Of a DNA stretch of 64,000 bases, positions 50,938 through 60,450 are shown in pieces. The stretch comes from Aminobacterium mobile DSM 12262 (lineage in GTDB: Bacteria > Synergistota > Synergistia > Synergistales > Aminobacteriaceae), in the NCBI RefSeq assembly GCF_000526395.1, contig NZ_JAFZ01000004.1, positions 62,001 to 126,000 of the forward strand, in the 5' to 3' direction. The position numbers and the translations under genes are program-made. Within the stretch, counting starts at the first letter, position 1; the number at the start of each line of letters is the position of its first letter. The notes beneath the pieces are model-generated. The model was not told the DNA's origin. It searched no databases and saw only the letters and a list, made by a program, of their open reading frames with translations.

Positions 50938-51987
50938 CTATTGTACACGTATTAGGCGGGGATTTTCAATCATTCCTGGCAATCTTCCCCTTTTAGCTAC
51001 AGGAACACCATCCACAACCTTCAAATCCATAGTCATATCTCTCGGTGCACCATGAGTGATATAGCTTCCCACACCAAAACTGTCAACTCCCGCCTCAGAA
51101 AGAACACGAATTCGATCGGGAGTAAGACCTCCGGAAGCAATAATTCGCACATGGGTAAAGCCTGCGAGATTGAGACGATACCGAACCTCTTTCACTAACT
51201 CAACAGTAACGCCGCCTCTTTCTCCAGGAGTATCGAGACGAACACCAAAAAGACGATCGCCCAGTGCTTTTGCTACTCGAAGAGATTCTTCTGCTTCATC
51301 TTTAAACGTATCTACGAGTACAATACGAGCTTCTTTTTCAGGCACTTCAGCATCGTACACCTTGGCCAACTCCACAGTATCTCCCATGATCAGCACTGCG
51401 GCATGAGGGACCGTACCGGTAGGCTCAAGATTTGCCAGTTTCGCACCCAACATGCAGCTAGCCCCTGTACAACCTCCTACAACAACGGCCGCTCTTTCCA
51501 TAACTGAAGCTATGGCTGGATGAACATGTCGAGCACCAAAACATAAAACAGGTTTTCCCTCTGCAGCCTCTACACACTGTCGAGCCGCAGTTGCCCATCC
51601 ACTTGAGCTCGCTAAAAATCCAAGTAAAACTGTTTCATATAATCCGAACTCAGAATAAGAACCTCTAATTCTCATAACGACATCTTTGGGTGCAAAAGGG
51701 TCTCCCTCTTGCAATGCATATACAGCAACTTTTTTATCTTTCAGGACTTGCATCGCCTCAGGCAAACCAGCAAAGACTCCATGACTACGAGCAAAAAACT
51801 CCGCGACTACAGGAGTATGCAGTTTCCCAGCCCGACGAAGCACATCCCTTGTTTTCAAAAAATATACATCTGATGTGAGACCGCTCAGAATTTCCTCGTG
51901 AGTGGCACTAAACAAACGGTCGGAACGAACCTGAACAGAGGAAAGATCCTCAAGGGAATCGAGGTTCCCGTTTTTTGTCATATCCAT
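50938..51987 (-). CDS. Nicotinate phosphoribosyltransferase-like enzyme
   Basis: Makes nicotinate mononucleotide in NAD salvage. The 349 residues resemble the archaeal-type NAPRTase: VRSDRLFSATHEEIL at the start, CFGARHVHPAIASVMERAAVVVGGCTGASC (PRPP/nicotinate pocket), VRLDTPGERGG, IIASGGLTPDRI and FGVGSYI. Shorter than E. coli PncB (400). Quinolinate phosphoribosyltransferase shares the fold, but the sequence reads as NAPRTase. Last gene of a run with secG, rdgB and rph. Confidence 0.85.
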   Translation of the reverse strand: MDMTKNGNLDSLEDLSSVQVRSDRLFSATHEEILSGLTSDVYFLKTRDVLRRAGKLHTPVVAEFFARSHGVFAGLPEAMQVLKDKKVAVYALQEGDPFAPKDVVMRIRGSYSEFGLYETVLLGFLASSSGWATAARQCVEAAEGKPVLCFGARHVHPAIASVMERAAVVVGGCTGASCMLGAKLANLEPTGTVPHAAVLIMGDTVELAKVYDAEVPEKEARIVLVDTFKDEAEESLRVAKALGDRLFGVRLDTPGERGGVTVELVKEVRYRLNLAGFTHVRIIASGGLTPDRIRVLSEAGVDSFGVGSYITHGAPRDMTMDLKVVDGVPVAKRGRLPGMIENPRLIRVQ

Positions 51988-51993
51988 TCTCCT

Positions 51994-52224
51994 TTATTTC
52001 GACATCATAACAAGGATAAACGAAGACAGCATAAAGAGACTCGTCAAAACAACGGTAAGTTTTGTAAGAGCGCTGAGACGCTGCCACTGGCTTCCTCCAA
52101 AATCGGCCTGCGTCCCCCCGCCAAAGAAGCCGGAAAATCCACCTTCTTTTCGCTGCTGAAGAAGCACAGCTCCCATTAAAGCAATACTTAATATGATATG
52201 AACAACGCCAAGGACTACTTTCAT
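51994..52224 (-). CDS. secG: Preprotein translocase subunit SecG
   Basis: Two-TM accessory subunit of SecYEG. It has the family pattern VVLGVVHIILSIALMGAVLLQQRKEGGFSGFFGGG followed by the second TM. The 76 residues are typical; the start is ATG 52224. Confidence 0.93.
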   Translation of the reverse strand: MKVVLGVVHIILSIALMGAVLLQQRKEGGFSGFFGGGTQADFGGSQWQRLSALTKLTVVLTSLFMLSSFILVMMSK

Positions 52225-52276
52225 CTTCTACACCCCCCTGTACGGTAAACCTCAGGAATCCAGACAATAGGTTATT

Positions 52277-52870
52277 TTACCATATTTGCCGCTGAAGGAT
52301 ATGTACCAATTGATAAGATGCTATTGCCCGATGAGAAATTCGAGCTTTTATTTCAGGAGGAAGTTCTGCAAAAGTCTGCGTATAGCCCATTGGGATAAAA
52401 AGGGGGTCGTATCCAAACCCACCTGTTCCAGAAACTCTCCAGGTTATATTGCCCCAACACTCCCCTTCTGTAAGCCAAACCTGCCCTTCCTCAGGCAGAC
52501 AGAGCGCAAAAGCCGCTACATATTTTGCCACCCGGTCATCTTTCCCCTCTAAAACCTGTAAAAGCCATTGGTTCCGTTGAGAAGATGTAGGAGCTATTCG
52601 AGCTGAGCGTATTCCAGGACTCCAATTCAACGCTCGCACCTCTAAACCGCTATCATCAGCTAAAGCCGGAAGTCCGCAACAATCAGCCCAGCTTCGCGCC
52701 TTGAGAAAAGCATTCCCCATATAGGTCTGAGCGGTTTCTTCCACATCAAGAGACGCATAACTGGGACCAAATACAAGCCTTATTTTTAAAGGAGCAAGAA
52801 GTTCGGCAACTTCATTATATTTATTTTTATTACCGCTCGCAAATATAATCGTTTTTCCCAACGCAGGCAT
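52277..52870 (-). CDS. rdgB: XTP/dITP diphosphatase (RdgB/HAM1)
   Basis: House-cleaning pyrophosphatase for non-canonical purine nucleotides. It has IIFASGNKNKYNEV at the N-terminus, ALADDSGLEVRAL, SGTGGFGYDPLFIP and KARISHRAIA, all active-site motifs. The 197 residues are normal. It overlaps the RNase PH gene by 41 bp, the classical rph-rdgB pair; GGAGGAGCG precedes ATG 52870. Confidence 0.95.
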   Translation of the reverse strand: MPALGKTIIFASGNKNKYNEVAELLAPLKIRLVFGPSYASLDVEETAQTYMGNAFLKARSWADCCGLPALADDSGLEVRALNWSPGIRSARIAPTSSQRNQWLLQVLEGKDDRVAKYVAAFALCLPEEGQVWLTEGECWGNITWRVSGTGGFGYDPLFIPMGYTQTFAELPPEIKARISHRAIASYQLVHILQRQIW

Positions 52871-53615
52871 GTCGCTCCTCCGAGGTAATAGATAGTGCTC
52901 GGGCTTGAATATCCATAATTTTATAAATTCCTTGTTCTACAATATCGAGCATGGAGTTGAGTTCCGATCTAGCAAAAGTCCCTTGCTCTCCAGTTCCCTG
53001 AATTTCCACAAGCTCTCCCTTGCTATTCATCACTACGTTACAATCTACTTCGGCAGAGCTATCCTCTTCGTAGCAAAGATCCAAACATACTGTCCCATGA
53101 ATTTTCCCTGCGCTCACAGCTGCTAAAAAAGAGCGTATAGGTATGGATTCAATAATTCCGTTCCTCCATAATTTTCGCAGCGCATCAAAAAGAGCCACAA
53201 AGGATCCGGAGATAGCAGCTGTTCGGGTTCCCCCATCTGCCTGAATTACATCGCAATCAAGCCATATCATGCGTTCCCCAAGAAGAGAAAGGTCTACTGA
53301 CGATCGCAGGGCCCTCCCTATAAGCCTTTGTATTTCACAACTACGCCCATTAACACCGCCACGAGTCGTGCTTCGGAACGTTCTCTGTGCTGTAGCTCGA
53401 GGCAACATGGCATATTCAGCACTAACCCACCCCTGCCCCGTTCCCCGTAAAAAAGAAGGAACTTTTTCTTCTACTGAAGCGGTGCATATAACTTTCGTTT
53501 CGCCGAAGCAGGCAAGGACTGAACCTTCAGCATATCGAGTATAGTTTCTTAGAAAGCTTATGGAGCGCAACTCACCAATTCGACGGCCATCTCTCCGTAA
53601 TTCCCGCTCTTCCAT
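52830..53615 (-). CDS. rph: Ribonuclease PH
   Basis: Phosphorolytic 3'-exoribonuclease that trims tRNA ends. It has RSISFLRNYTRYAEGSVLACFGETKVICTASVE, MLPRATAQRT, the phosphate-binding NGRSCEIQRLIGRALRS and CDVIQADGGTRTAAISG. The 261 residues are normal. ATG 53615 follows GAGGTG; the frame continues to 53657, which overlaps the GerMN gene, and is rejected. Confidence 0.94.
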   Translation of the reverse strand: MEERELRRDGRRIGELRSISFLRNYTRYAEGSVLACFGETKVICTASVEEKVPSFLRGTGQGWVSAEYAMLPRATAQRTFRSTTRGGVNGRSCEIQRLIGRALRSSVDLSLLGERMIWLDCDVIQADGGTRTAAISGSFVALFDALRKLWRNGIIESIPIRSFLAAVSAGKIHGTVCLDLCYEEDSSAEVDCNVVMNSKGELVEIQGTGEQGTFARSELNSMLDIVEQGIYKIMDIQARALSITSEERHACVGKNDYICER

Positions 53616-53638
53616 ACTACATTTGCACCTCGAATATT

Positions 53639-54352
53639 TTAAGATTTCAATTCCCAAGGAACGGAAAGATTTACAGATGCCCCACTCTGGGGAACTTTCC
53701 CCTCCACAAGAAAACGCACTTTAGTAACGGGTGAAAAATTTTCTTTCACCGTTCTCACAATACCAGTAATAAAAAGAGTACTCGTCTCCTGCCCCAACGT
53801 ATTCAAAGCGGAAAGGAAAGCAGAATTCATGTCAAGATATGCCGTATCTCCGTTACGGAAAACGTGTAAGACGGTCCCCCCACGGAAAGGTTCTCCACAC
53901 TCCTCCATAATCTTTTGGGTTACATGCTGAATATCCTCTTCCATAAGACTAGAAACAACCACTATTTTTTTCTGCACTATCTCCCCGCTCATCGGAACAT
54001 ATATAGGGAAAGAAACCTTACGCCCAGAAACTCCTTCAGAAGTGAGGGCCTGAGAAATCTCTTCCCTGTTTTGCACTACATCAGCTTGGGTTATGACTTT
54101 TTTCTTATTCAGAAACTTGACAGCAAAAGACGTCCCCCAATATCCTATCCCAAAAAACAAGAGAATAAGAGCACTCCAAGCGATAAAACGATAGACAATA
54201 GGCGCTTTTTTCGGCGCATCATCATCTGCAAAACGCCGCCCCCGCCGAGAACGAGCTTTTGGTTGAGAGAAGCCACTATCCACATCTACGTTACGGCGTA
54301 TCATTAAATCATCTTCAAAATCATCTTCGAATTGTTCTCGTTTTCGAACCAT
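53639..54352 (-). CDS. Membrane-anchored GerMN-domain protein
   Basis: Function unknown; GerMN domains occur in envelope proteins beside amidases. The N-terminus is a charged cytoplasmic stretch with RSRRGRRF, then a TM (about 53-73), then a GerMN domain (about 105-235) with VTQKIMEECGEPFRGGTVLHVF, YLDMNSAF and TLFITGIVRTVKENFSPVTKVRFLVEG. It lies directly after the cell-wall amidase gene, so both may act on peptidoglycan. Confidence 0.87.
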   Translation of the reverse strand: MVRKREQFEDDFEDDLMIRRNVDVDSGFSQPKARSRRGRRFADDDAPKKAPIVYRFIAWSALILLFFGIGYWGTSFAVKFLNKKKVITQADVVQNREEISQALTSEGVSGRKVSFPIYVPMSGEIVQKKIVVVSSLMEEDIQHVTQKIMEECGEPFRGGTVLHVFRNGDTAYLDMNSAFLSALNTLGQETSTLFITGIVRTVKENFSPVTKVRFLVEGKVPQSGASVNLSVPWELKS

Positions 54353-54392
54353 TTCTCTAGCGCATTAAGCGCCGCACCTCCTTTCTCAACCT

Positions 54393-56099
54393 CTATCTTC
54401 CTTTTAAGTACGCTGCTACTCCTCTCGCTATGGCATCGGCAAACTGTTGTTGGAAGGAAGAAGAAGCAAGCCTTTTGGCTTCGCTTTTTTCTGTTAGAAA
54501 CCCCGTCTCAATAAGCACGGCTGGCATGGAAGCCCCCCGAAGGACAAAGAAAGGCGCCTGAGCAACCCGACGCATATTGAGGCCCTGTTTTTTCCCGGCA
54601 TTAAATAAATACTCAGCCACATCCGTGCTTTCGCTTATCTTCGCATTCTGTTGCATGTTCCCTAGAATATTTAATAGCATTTTCGTCTTCTGGTCTACCT
54701 GGGCCGCACTTTCAGAACCATTCTCTCCTGTTAATTCCCTATTTTCGATAAGAGCCAGTTCCATGGCATCTTTATCTGTTGGCAAGGCCATAATATAAAT
54801 CTCCGTACCAGAAGCATGACGTCCCTTGGGAAGAGCGTTTGCGTGGACGCTAATAAACATATCAGCTTGCCACTGATTAGCAAGGTCTGTACGTTCCCGT
54901 AACTTAAGGTATACGTCATTCTCTCTCGTGAGACGGACATTAAATCCTAGTTTTTTTATACGCTCTGCTAGGCACAAAGCAAATTGAAGGTTAAGATCCT
55001 TTTCTCGCAATCCATTCGCCATGGCGCCCGGGTCTTTCCCCCCATGCCCTGGATCAATTACAACCAATTTTTTTTCCAAACTTCCTGCCTTTTCACCCGT
55101 TATTGGGGGAAGAGGCCGTTGTTCTGCTATGACCTTCTGAGGTTTATCCTGTGCCTGAGGTCTTTCGTTTACAGGGGAACTCGCTTTCTTACTACTTCGA
55201 TAAAAATCGACAACAAGACGGGGTGGCGCTGAAAGAGCAAAAGTTTTTTGGCTACCCCCCATTTGGGATCCAAGAGAAATTTTACAACTATCTTTCGCCG
55301 TCTCTACATTTACAGTTATTTCTTTTGGAAACGGAGACACTAACTGAGCAGTAGCAACCTCCGAAGTAGTGAAAGAGACGAAAACCGTATTGCCTTTCTC
55401 TAAAATTTCTGGAGGCACAGTTCCTTCATAATCAAAAACAACCCTCGTTTTTTCATCATATTGCCCCCATCGAACAGCCTGTAAGACACAGGGGGCCGAC
55501 GGGGAGAGATCAATCATAGGAGGGGAAGGAACCTCCTCAACTTGAGTTTGAGCCCCCCTCTGAAGCTGTTGAGAGGTAATTGAAGCTGATGTTGAACTAG
55601 AGCTCATATCTGCGTTTCCTCTCTCTCCCTGCCGAGAGGAAGGGCATCCATCCAGGCTTGAACCACACCATGAAAGTTGAGATGAAGACCCACTATTTTG
55701 AAGGAGCCCCTGAAGAATATTCAGTGCCGATTGAGATTCTACCCACCACTGGTTATTGTCAAGGATGGCTGGCGCTGCCATAGGCATAAGTTGTACATCT
55801 AACCATACTGCCGCTGCTTTATGAACAATTTGGAGTTTAGATCTTCCTTGAGAAACAATAAGAGTGTCGTCCTTGTGGGTCATAGAAAGATTTAAAAGAC
55901 GCCCCATAGTCCCTATGGACACCATAGTCAGCCTTCCTTGCGTACGAGTTGGAACTTCTCCGACTGTCTTCCCCTCTACTGCAAGCACCCAAGGCCGCTC
56001 CTCTGCAAACAAATTCTCGCAAGAGAATAGGGCTACACATACACTCACACATAAAAAAAGGAGAAGAAAAAGTAAATTAAAGTCCTGCCGCCGTAACAT
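54393..56099 (-). CDS. N-acetylmuramoyl-L-alanine amidase (Amidase_3)
   Basis: Periplasmic zinc enzyme that cleaves the amide between muramic acid and the stem peptide. A signal peptide (about 1-30, ending CENLFAEE) precedes a copper-amine-oxidase-like N-domain and an AMIN-like region (about 200-310). The catalytic domain is at about 345-568: VVIDPGHGGKDPGAM with the first zinc His, the Glu in GLREKDLNLQ, His in SVHANALP and LIETGFLTE. The 568 residues are longer than AmiC because of the extra N-domains. It overlaps the TldE gene by 23 bp. Confidence 0.92.
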   Translation of the reverse strand: MLRRQDFNLLFLLLFLCVSVCVALFSCENLFAEERPWVLAVEGKTVGEVPTRTQGRLTMVSIGTMGRLLNLSMTHKDDTLIVSQGRSKLQIVHKAAAVWLDVQLMPMAAPAILDNNQWWVESQSALNILQGLLQNSGSSSQLSWCGSSLDGCPSSRQGERGNADMSSSSTSASITSQQLQRGAQTQVEEVPSPPMIDLSPSAPCVLQAVRWGQYDEKTRVVFDYEGTVPPEILEKGNTVFVSFTTSEVATAQLVSPFPKEITVNVETAKDSCKISLGSQMGGSQKTFALSAPPRLVVDFYRSSKKASSPVNERPQAQDKPQKVIAEQRPLPPITGEKAGSLEKKLVVIDPGHGGKDPGAMANGLREKDLNLQFALCLAERIKKLGFNVRLTRENDVYLKLRERTDLANQWQADMFISVHANALPKGRHASGTEIYIMALPTDKDAMELALIENRELTGENGSESAAQVDQKTKMLLNILGNMQQNAKISESTDVAEYLFNAGKKQGLNMRRVAQAPFFVLRGASMPAVLIETGFLTEKSEAKRLASSSFQQQFADAIARGVAAYLKGR

Positions 56100-57435
56100 C
56101 TTCTACCACCACTGTACACCCTCCCGTATCTCCCCAGAATAAAAGATCATTGCCTATGCATACAATTTTTTTAAGAAAATCTAAAAGGTTCCCGGCAATA
56201 GTCATACCAGATACAGGAAAAGAGAGTTCCCCATTATGCAAGGCAACCCCTTTTATTCCTAAAGAAAAATCCCCGCTCACCGGATTAACTGTATGAAGCC
56301 CTAATAAGTCCATAATATAAATCCCGTTTCTGACAGAGCAAAAAATATCTTCCTGTGACAACGTCCCTGGCTCAATATAAATATTTGAAACGTCCACGTC
56401 TGGAACAGAAGAAAAGCTTCGAGCTCCATTACCAGTAGAGGGGACTCCATCTTTAAGGCCGTATTTAAGATTATATAAGAAGTTTTTTATAACCCCTTTT
56501 TCCATTAGAACCGTACGTTGACAGGGAACCCCCTCTCCATCGAAAGGAGCGGTCCCCAATTTTTTAGGCATAAGGCCATCATCAGTAATAGTAAGGAGAG
56601 AACTTGCTTCTTGTTTCCCTAATTTCCCTTTATAAAGAGACATATTTTTATGAACATTTGAAGCAAGAAAAAGCTCTCCGATAACTGAGAGGAAAGAAGC
56701 AGAAACTTCCGGTGAAAGGATAAGGGTATACTTTCCCGTTTTTAAAGGCTTCCCTCCTAAAATATACGCTGTCTGTGTTACCGCCTCTTCTACAATACGA
56801 CTGAGCGGAAGATCGCTAAGGAAGCGGCAGCTTTCTCCATATCCTCCCATTTCCAAATTAACGCCATCGCTCATAACAAGACTCAATCCTGCAGAAACGC
56901 TGGTTCCGTTATACCAGCCTCGTATTCCTGTAGAGGACATATAAAAACTTTTCCCTATGCTGTCGTACCAAGAAGCGCTTCGTATCGACAAAATCCGCTT
57001 GTCTTTTGAACTCGCTTCCTGGGACATATAAAGACAGGACTCCTGTCGTTGTTCTGGGGTGATAGAAGAAACAGCCTCATCTTCCAGCTTCAGATCGTCC
57101 CTGTAAGAGGGCTTTTGTTCATAAAGAGTAACCCATGGATCTGGTTCGGAACTACAACAGTTAGCCCAGCTCCACGATACCAAGTTCTCAAAAGATGCGG
57201 GGTCAAGGACATTCATATGCGCAACACCTTGTCGACCGTCCGCATCTATGACTCGCAATCCTATCCCCATAAAAAAGCCCGTTCTGTTTTGTTCCGGTTT
57301 ACCATCTCGCAAAGATAAAGAGCTACTTTTTCCTGAATAAAAAAGGATATCCGCTCCTTTCGCGCCTCTATTCAGAGCCTTTTCTATCAGAGAAAAAGCA
57401 CTATTTTCCACATAGTTAGAGTTGGGAAATTCCAT
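56077..57435 (-). CDS. tldE: TldE/PmbA-family protein
   Basis: Partner of the TldD protease, which matures modified peptides in other bacteria. The 452 residues have the typical N-terminal ADILFYSGKSSSLSLRDGKPEQN and a late GNGARSFSSVPDVDVSNIYIEPG, and HNGELSFPVSGMTIAGNLLDFLKK. No HExxH is seen, as expected for TldE rather than TldD. No tldD is present in the window. Confidence 0.9.
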   Translation of the reverse strand: MEFPNSNYVENSAFSLIEKALNRGAKGADILFYSGKSSSLSLRDGKPEQNRTGFFMGIGLRVIDADGRQGVAHMNVLDPASFENLVSWSWANCCSSEPDPWVTLYEQKPSYRDDLKLEDEAVSSITPEQRQESCLYMSQEASSKDKRILSIRSASWYDSIGKSFYMSSTGIRGWYNGTSVSAGLSLVMSDGVNLEMGGYGESCRFLSDLPLSRIVEEAVTQTAYILGGKPLKTGKYTLILSPEVSASFLSVIGELFLASNVHKNMSLYKGKLGKQEASSLLTITDDGLMPKKLGTAPFDGEGVPCQRTVLMEKGVIKNFLYNLKYGLKDGVPSTGNGARSFSSVPDVDVSNIYIEPGTLSQEDIFCSVRNGIYIMDLLGLHTVNPVSGDFSLGIKGVALHNGELSFPVSGMTIAGNLLDFLKKIVCIGNDLLFWGDTGGCTVVVEDVTAAGL

Positions 57436-58472
57436 TATATTTTTCGCACCTCTTCAACAATAATTTCAGCACCGCGTAGAGCTTGCTCCTGAGAGACATC
57501 GAGGTGAGTAACAAGTCGCAGCCGACGAGCCCCCATAGCAGTAAAGTAAACTCCACGTTCAGCACAACTCTGAATAAGACTATGGGCATCTGGACCTTGC
57601 TCTGGCAACGAGAAAAAGACCATATTAGTTTGTCTTCCTTTACGTTCTACATTAAGCCCAGCTTCTTCTAGAACTGACGCTATAAGCTGTGCATGTTTAT
57701 GATCATCAGCTAATCGCTCTATGTTATGCTCAAGAGCATACAGTCCAGCCGCTGCAACAATTCCAGCTTGGCGCATGCCTCCCCCTAGTTTCTTCCGCCA
57801 ATGTCGTGCCTTGTCAATGAAAGCCTTTGAAGCACATATCATACTACCTATAGGAGCCCCGAGCCCTTTAGAGAGACAAATTTGAACCGAATCTACCAAA
57901 GAACTAAAAGCCTTTATATCTACTCCCCAAGCCAACGCCGCATTAAAAAGTCGGGCCCCATCCAGATGTATAGGCAAATGAATCTCACGAGCCTGTTTCA
58001 CAACATTCTCAAAACTTTCTACAGGAACAGCCACTCCCCCGCACTTATTATGAGTATTTTCAAGACATAGCAACTTTGCAGGCGAATGGTGTACATTTCT
58101 AGGGAGACAAAGAGCTGTAATTTCCTGCGGAGACAGAATTCCAGAACTATCATCTGCTAAGAGTGGGAAAAGCCCGCCTAAGGCAGACATTCCACCCCCT
58201 TCATAATTATATATATGAGAGAGAGCCCCGAGTATGACCCCGTCGCCTCGTCCGCAATGAGTTAAGAGCGAGGTGAGATTTCCCATAGTTCCAGAAGCCA
58301 CAAACAGAGCTTCTTCTTTTCCTGTTATTTCTGCTGTTTTTTCCTCTAAGCGACGCACTGTCGGATCTTCTCCATATACGTCATCACCGACTTCAGCTTC
58401 ATACATAGCACGGCGCATCTCTTCGCTAGGTTTTGTCACGGTATCGCTCTTGAAATCGATAGGGAACAACAT
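57435..58472 (-). CDS. ltaE: Low-specificity L-threonine aldolase
   Basis: PLP enzyme that splits threonine into glycine and acetaldehyde. It has IDFKSDTVTKPSEEMRRAMYEAEVGDDVYGEDPTV at the N-terminus, GTMGNLTSLL, IHLDGARLFNAAL and the PLP lysine in VQICLSKGLGAPIGSMI. The 345 residues are normal. Its stop and the TldE start share a base. Confidence 0.95.
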   Translation of the reverse strand: MLFPIDFKSDTVTKPSEEMRRAMYEAEVGDDVYGEDPTVRRLEEKTAEITGKEEALFVASGTMGNLTSLLTHCGRGDGVILGALSHIYNYEGGGMSALGGLFPLLADDSSGILSPQEITALCLPRNVHHSPAKLLCLENTHNKCGGVAVPVESFENVVKQAREIHLPIHLDGARLFNAALAWGVDIKAFSSLVDSVQICLSKGLGAPIGSMICASKAFIDKARHWRKKLGGGMRQAGIVAAAGLYALEHNIERLADDHKHAQLIASVLEEAGLNVERKGRQTNMVFFSLPEQGPDAHSLIQSCAERGVYFTAMGARRLRLVTHLDVSQEQALRGAEIIVEEVRKI

Positions 58473-58551
58473 CAGATTCTCCTCCTTACAAAATCTAGTT
58501 CTCTTTTCTATTTATCATCTACAATATCATTATATAAAAGGGAGAAAGACG

Positions 58552-59379
58552 TTAGAGTGATATTCCAAGTCGCGCCCAGGGCAAAAACCCCTCGTTCACA
58601 GGAATTCCCATAGAAATACTGGGACGATTCGCACCATGATAGTCGGTCCCTGCCGTGGGGAAAAGCCCCATCTCATCCGCTATCCGAAGAAACTGGAAAA
58701 TCTGCCCTGAGGAATGATGGGGGGTAATGCATTCCAACCCCCAAAGCCCTTTTTCTTTTAAGCGCCTGAGAATATCTACAAGCTCTCCATTATCATCTGT
58801 AGTTTGGGTAGGATGAGCTAAAACGGCTACCCCTCCAGCCTCTTGAATGATCTCAATACACAGGCTGGGAGAAAGTCTATACCGCGGCACATATGCGGGA
58901 GCGCCACGCCCCAAATAGCGTTCAAAAGCTGCCGACATACTCTGAACATATCCTTTTTTTATTAACACACGAGCAACATGAGGGCGAGCAACAACTTCTC
59001 CTTTCGCCTCTGCCTCCACCTCTTCAATAGATATTGACACTCCTAAATCTGTCAATTTACGACAAATTTTACTGTTTCGCTCGTTTCGTCCCTCCCGAAG
59101 CTCCTTCATATGTTTCTGAAATACTGCAGATTGAGGCTCAAAACGATATCCAAGAATATGCATTACTCCATTGAAATCAGCTGATAGCTCCACTCCTGAA
59201 ATACCCCTTACGCCTCTCTGGCGACAAGCATCTAAGAAGGTCTCAACACCTTCCGTAGTATCATGGTCTGTAAGGCTGGCAACAGAAATGCCCCTACCCT
59301 TCGCTTTCGATACCAGCTCTTTCGGAGAAAGTGTTCCATCAGAAGAGGTGCTATGGAGGTGCAAGTCTATGAGGATCAT
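58552..59379 (-). CDS. PHP-domain phosphoesterase (RNase AM/YciV-like)
   Basis: Metal-dependent phosphoesterase, possibly acting on nucleotides or oligoribonucleotides. It has IDLHLHSTSSDGTLSP and SLTDHDTTEGVETF, the first two PHP motifs; the His in GVAVLAHPTQT and the final GTDYHGANRP complete the site. The 275 residues match the RNase AM group. The next gene, cheW, starts at a separate operon position and no shared role is obvious. Confidence 0.88.
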   Translation of the reverse strand: MILIDLHLHSTSSDGTLSPKELVSKAKGRGISVASLTDHDTTEGVETFLDACRQRGVRGISGVELSADFNGVMHILGYRFEPQSAVFQKHMKELREGRNERNSKICRKLTDLGVSISIEEVEAEAKGEVVARPHVARVLIKKGYVQSMSAAFERYLGRGAPAYVPRYRLSPSLCIEIIQEAGGVAVLAHPTQTTDDNGELVDILRRLKEKGLWGLECITPHHSSGQIFQFLRIADEMGLFPTAGTDYHGANRPSISMGIPVNEGFLPWARLGISL

Positions 59380-59386
59380 TTCAATC

Positions 59387-59905
59387 TTATCCTGCTACTT
59401 CCTCTGTCTCTTCTGCTATCACTTCATCTAAATCAAAAAGAGTCACCAAATCTAATAGGACCACCAATCGTCCACCATTCTGTTTCACGACTCCAAGAAG
59501 ATATTTTCGTTCCATACTCGTATTGAGCTGCGATCCCTGTTCAATTTGAGAATCATATACAGTACAAACCTCTCGAACGGAATCCACCAATAAGCCAAAC
59601 TGTATGTCTCGCCAAGAAACAACAACTATCCTTGAATCCTCTGTGAGCTCCTTGGATGTTAGCCCCATCTTTAACTCCATATCGAAGACGGGAACTATAG
59701 TGCCTCTCAAATTAATAACGCCACGAATATACGCTGGGGCGTTGGGAACTCTCGTAATAACTGGCGGGACCCTGACTATCTCCTTCACTTCATTAACGCC
59801 AAGAGCAAATTCTTCTCCGTCAAGAGAAAAAACCAGGATAATATGTTCCTCTCCAGTCCCCTCTATTTCTTCTACGGTAACACTTCGCTTCTCAGCCACT
59901 TCCAT
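59387..59905 (-). CDS. cheW: Chemotaxis coupling protein CheW
   Basis: Adaptor that connects chemoreceptors to CheA. The 172 residues form a CheW domain: ILVFSLDGEEFALGVNEVKEIVR, RVPNAPAYIRGVINLRGTIVPVFDM, RIVVVSWRDIQFGLLVDSVREV and the late YLLGVVKQNGGRLVVLLDL. ATG 59905 follows AAGGAGGAG; the frame is open to 59959. No other chemotaxis gene is in the window except the HDOD protein at 16122, which may be unrelated. Confidence 0.94.
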   Translation of the reverse strand: MEVAEKRSVTVEEIEGTGEEHIILVFSLDGEEFALGVNEVKEIVRVPPVITRVPNAPAYIRGVINLRGTIVPVFDMELKMGLTSKELTEDSRIVVVSWRDIQFGLLVDSVREVCTVYDSQIEQGSQLNTSMERKYLLGVVKQNGGRLVVLLDLVTLFDLDEVIAEETEEVAG

Positions 59906-59924
59906 GTTTGGACTCCTCCTTAAC

Positions 59925-60443
59925 CTACCATTCTTCTCTATGTAAAAGCTGACCTTCAAGAGTAACTATACGTATTTCATTTTCCTCTATTATAGCCACA
60001 CTTGCCGGATCTCGCCCTCTAGGTAATGCAGCACTTCCAGGATTCAAGAAAAAGGTATAGCCTTCCCGGACTAAAGAACCTATGTGAGTATGGCCTGTCA
60101 CTACAAGATCAGCATTGGCTAGAAGCGCTAGCTTTCGGACTTGGGAGAAGTTGTTCCCGTGGCTTACAAGAATCATTCTCCCTTGCCACCATACTGTTAC
60201 ATACGGGGAGAGTATAGGCCAACGAAGCTCCTCCTGATCTCTTGGGAAATCACTATTCCCCTTTGCTATAAGGACAGGTACTGACGAAGCATTTATACAT
60301 TGAGCCAAACCTGTATTCAAATTGCTTTTTAAAACATCTCCGGCATGGAGGATGGCATCAATGTTCCCCCATATATTCAATGCTTTTTCCCAGGCATCCG
60401 CATGTCCGTGGGTATCAGCTATCACTCCAAGACGTGAAAACAC
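59925..60443 (-). CDS. YfcE/MJ0936-family phosphodiesterase
   Basis: Calcineurin-like phosphoesterase with two metals. The 172 residues have GVIADTHGHADAW, ILHAGDVLK, VLIAKGNSDFPRD, ILVSHGNNF and VVTGHTHIG, all in order; the C-terminal NPGSAALPRGRDPAS is characteristic. GTG 60443 follows GGAGGTGAGG. Frames starting at 60470 lie in that ribosome site and overlap the homoserine dehydrogenase stop. Confidence 0.92.
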   Translation of the reverse strand: MFSRLGVIADTHGHADAWEKALNIWGNIDAILHAGDVLKSNLNTGLAQCINASSVPVLIAKGNSDFPRDQEELRWPILSPYVTVWWQGRMILVSHGNNFSQVRKLALLANADLVVTGHTHIGSLVREGYTFFLNPGSAALPRGRDPASVAIIEENEIRIVTLEGQLLHREEW

Positions 60444-60450
60444 TGTTACC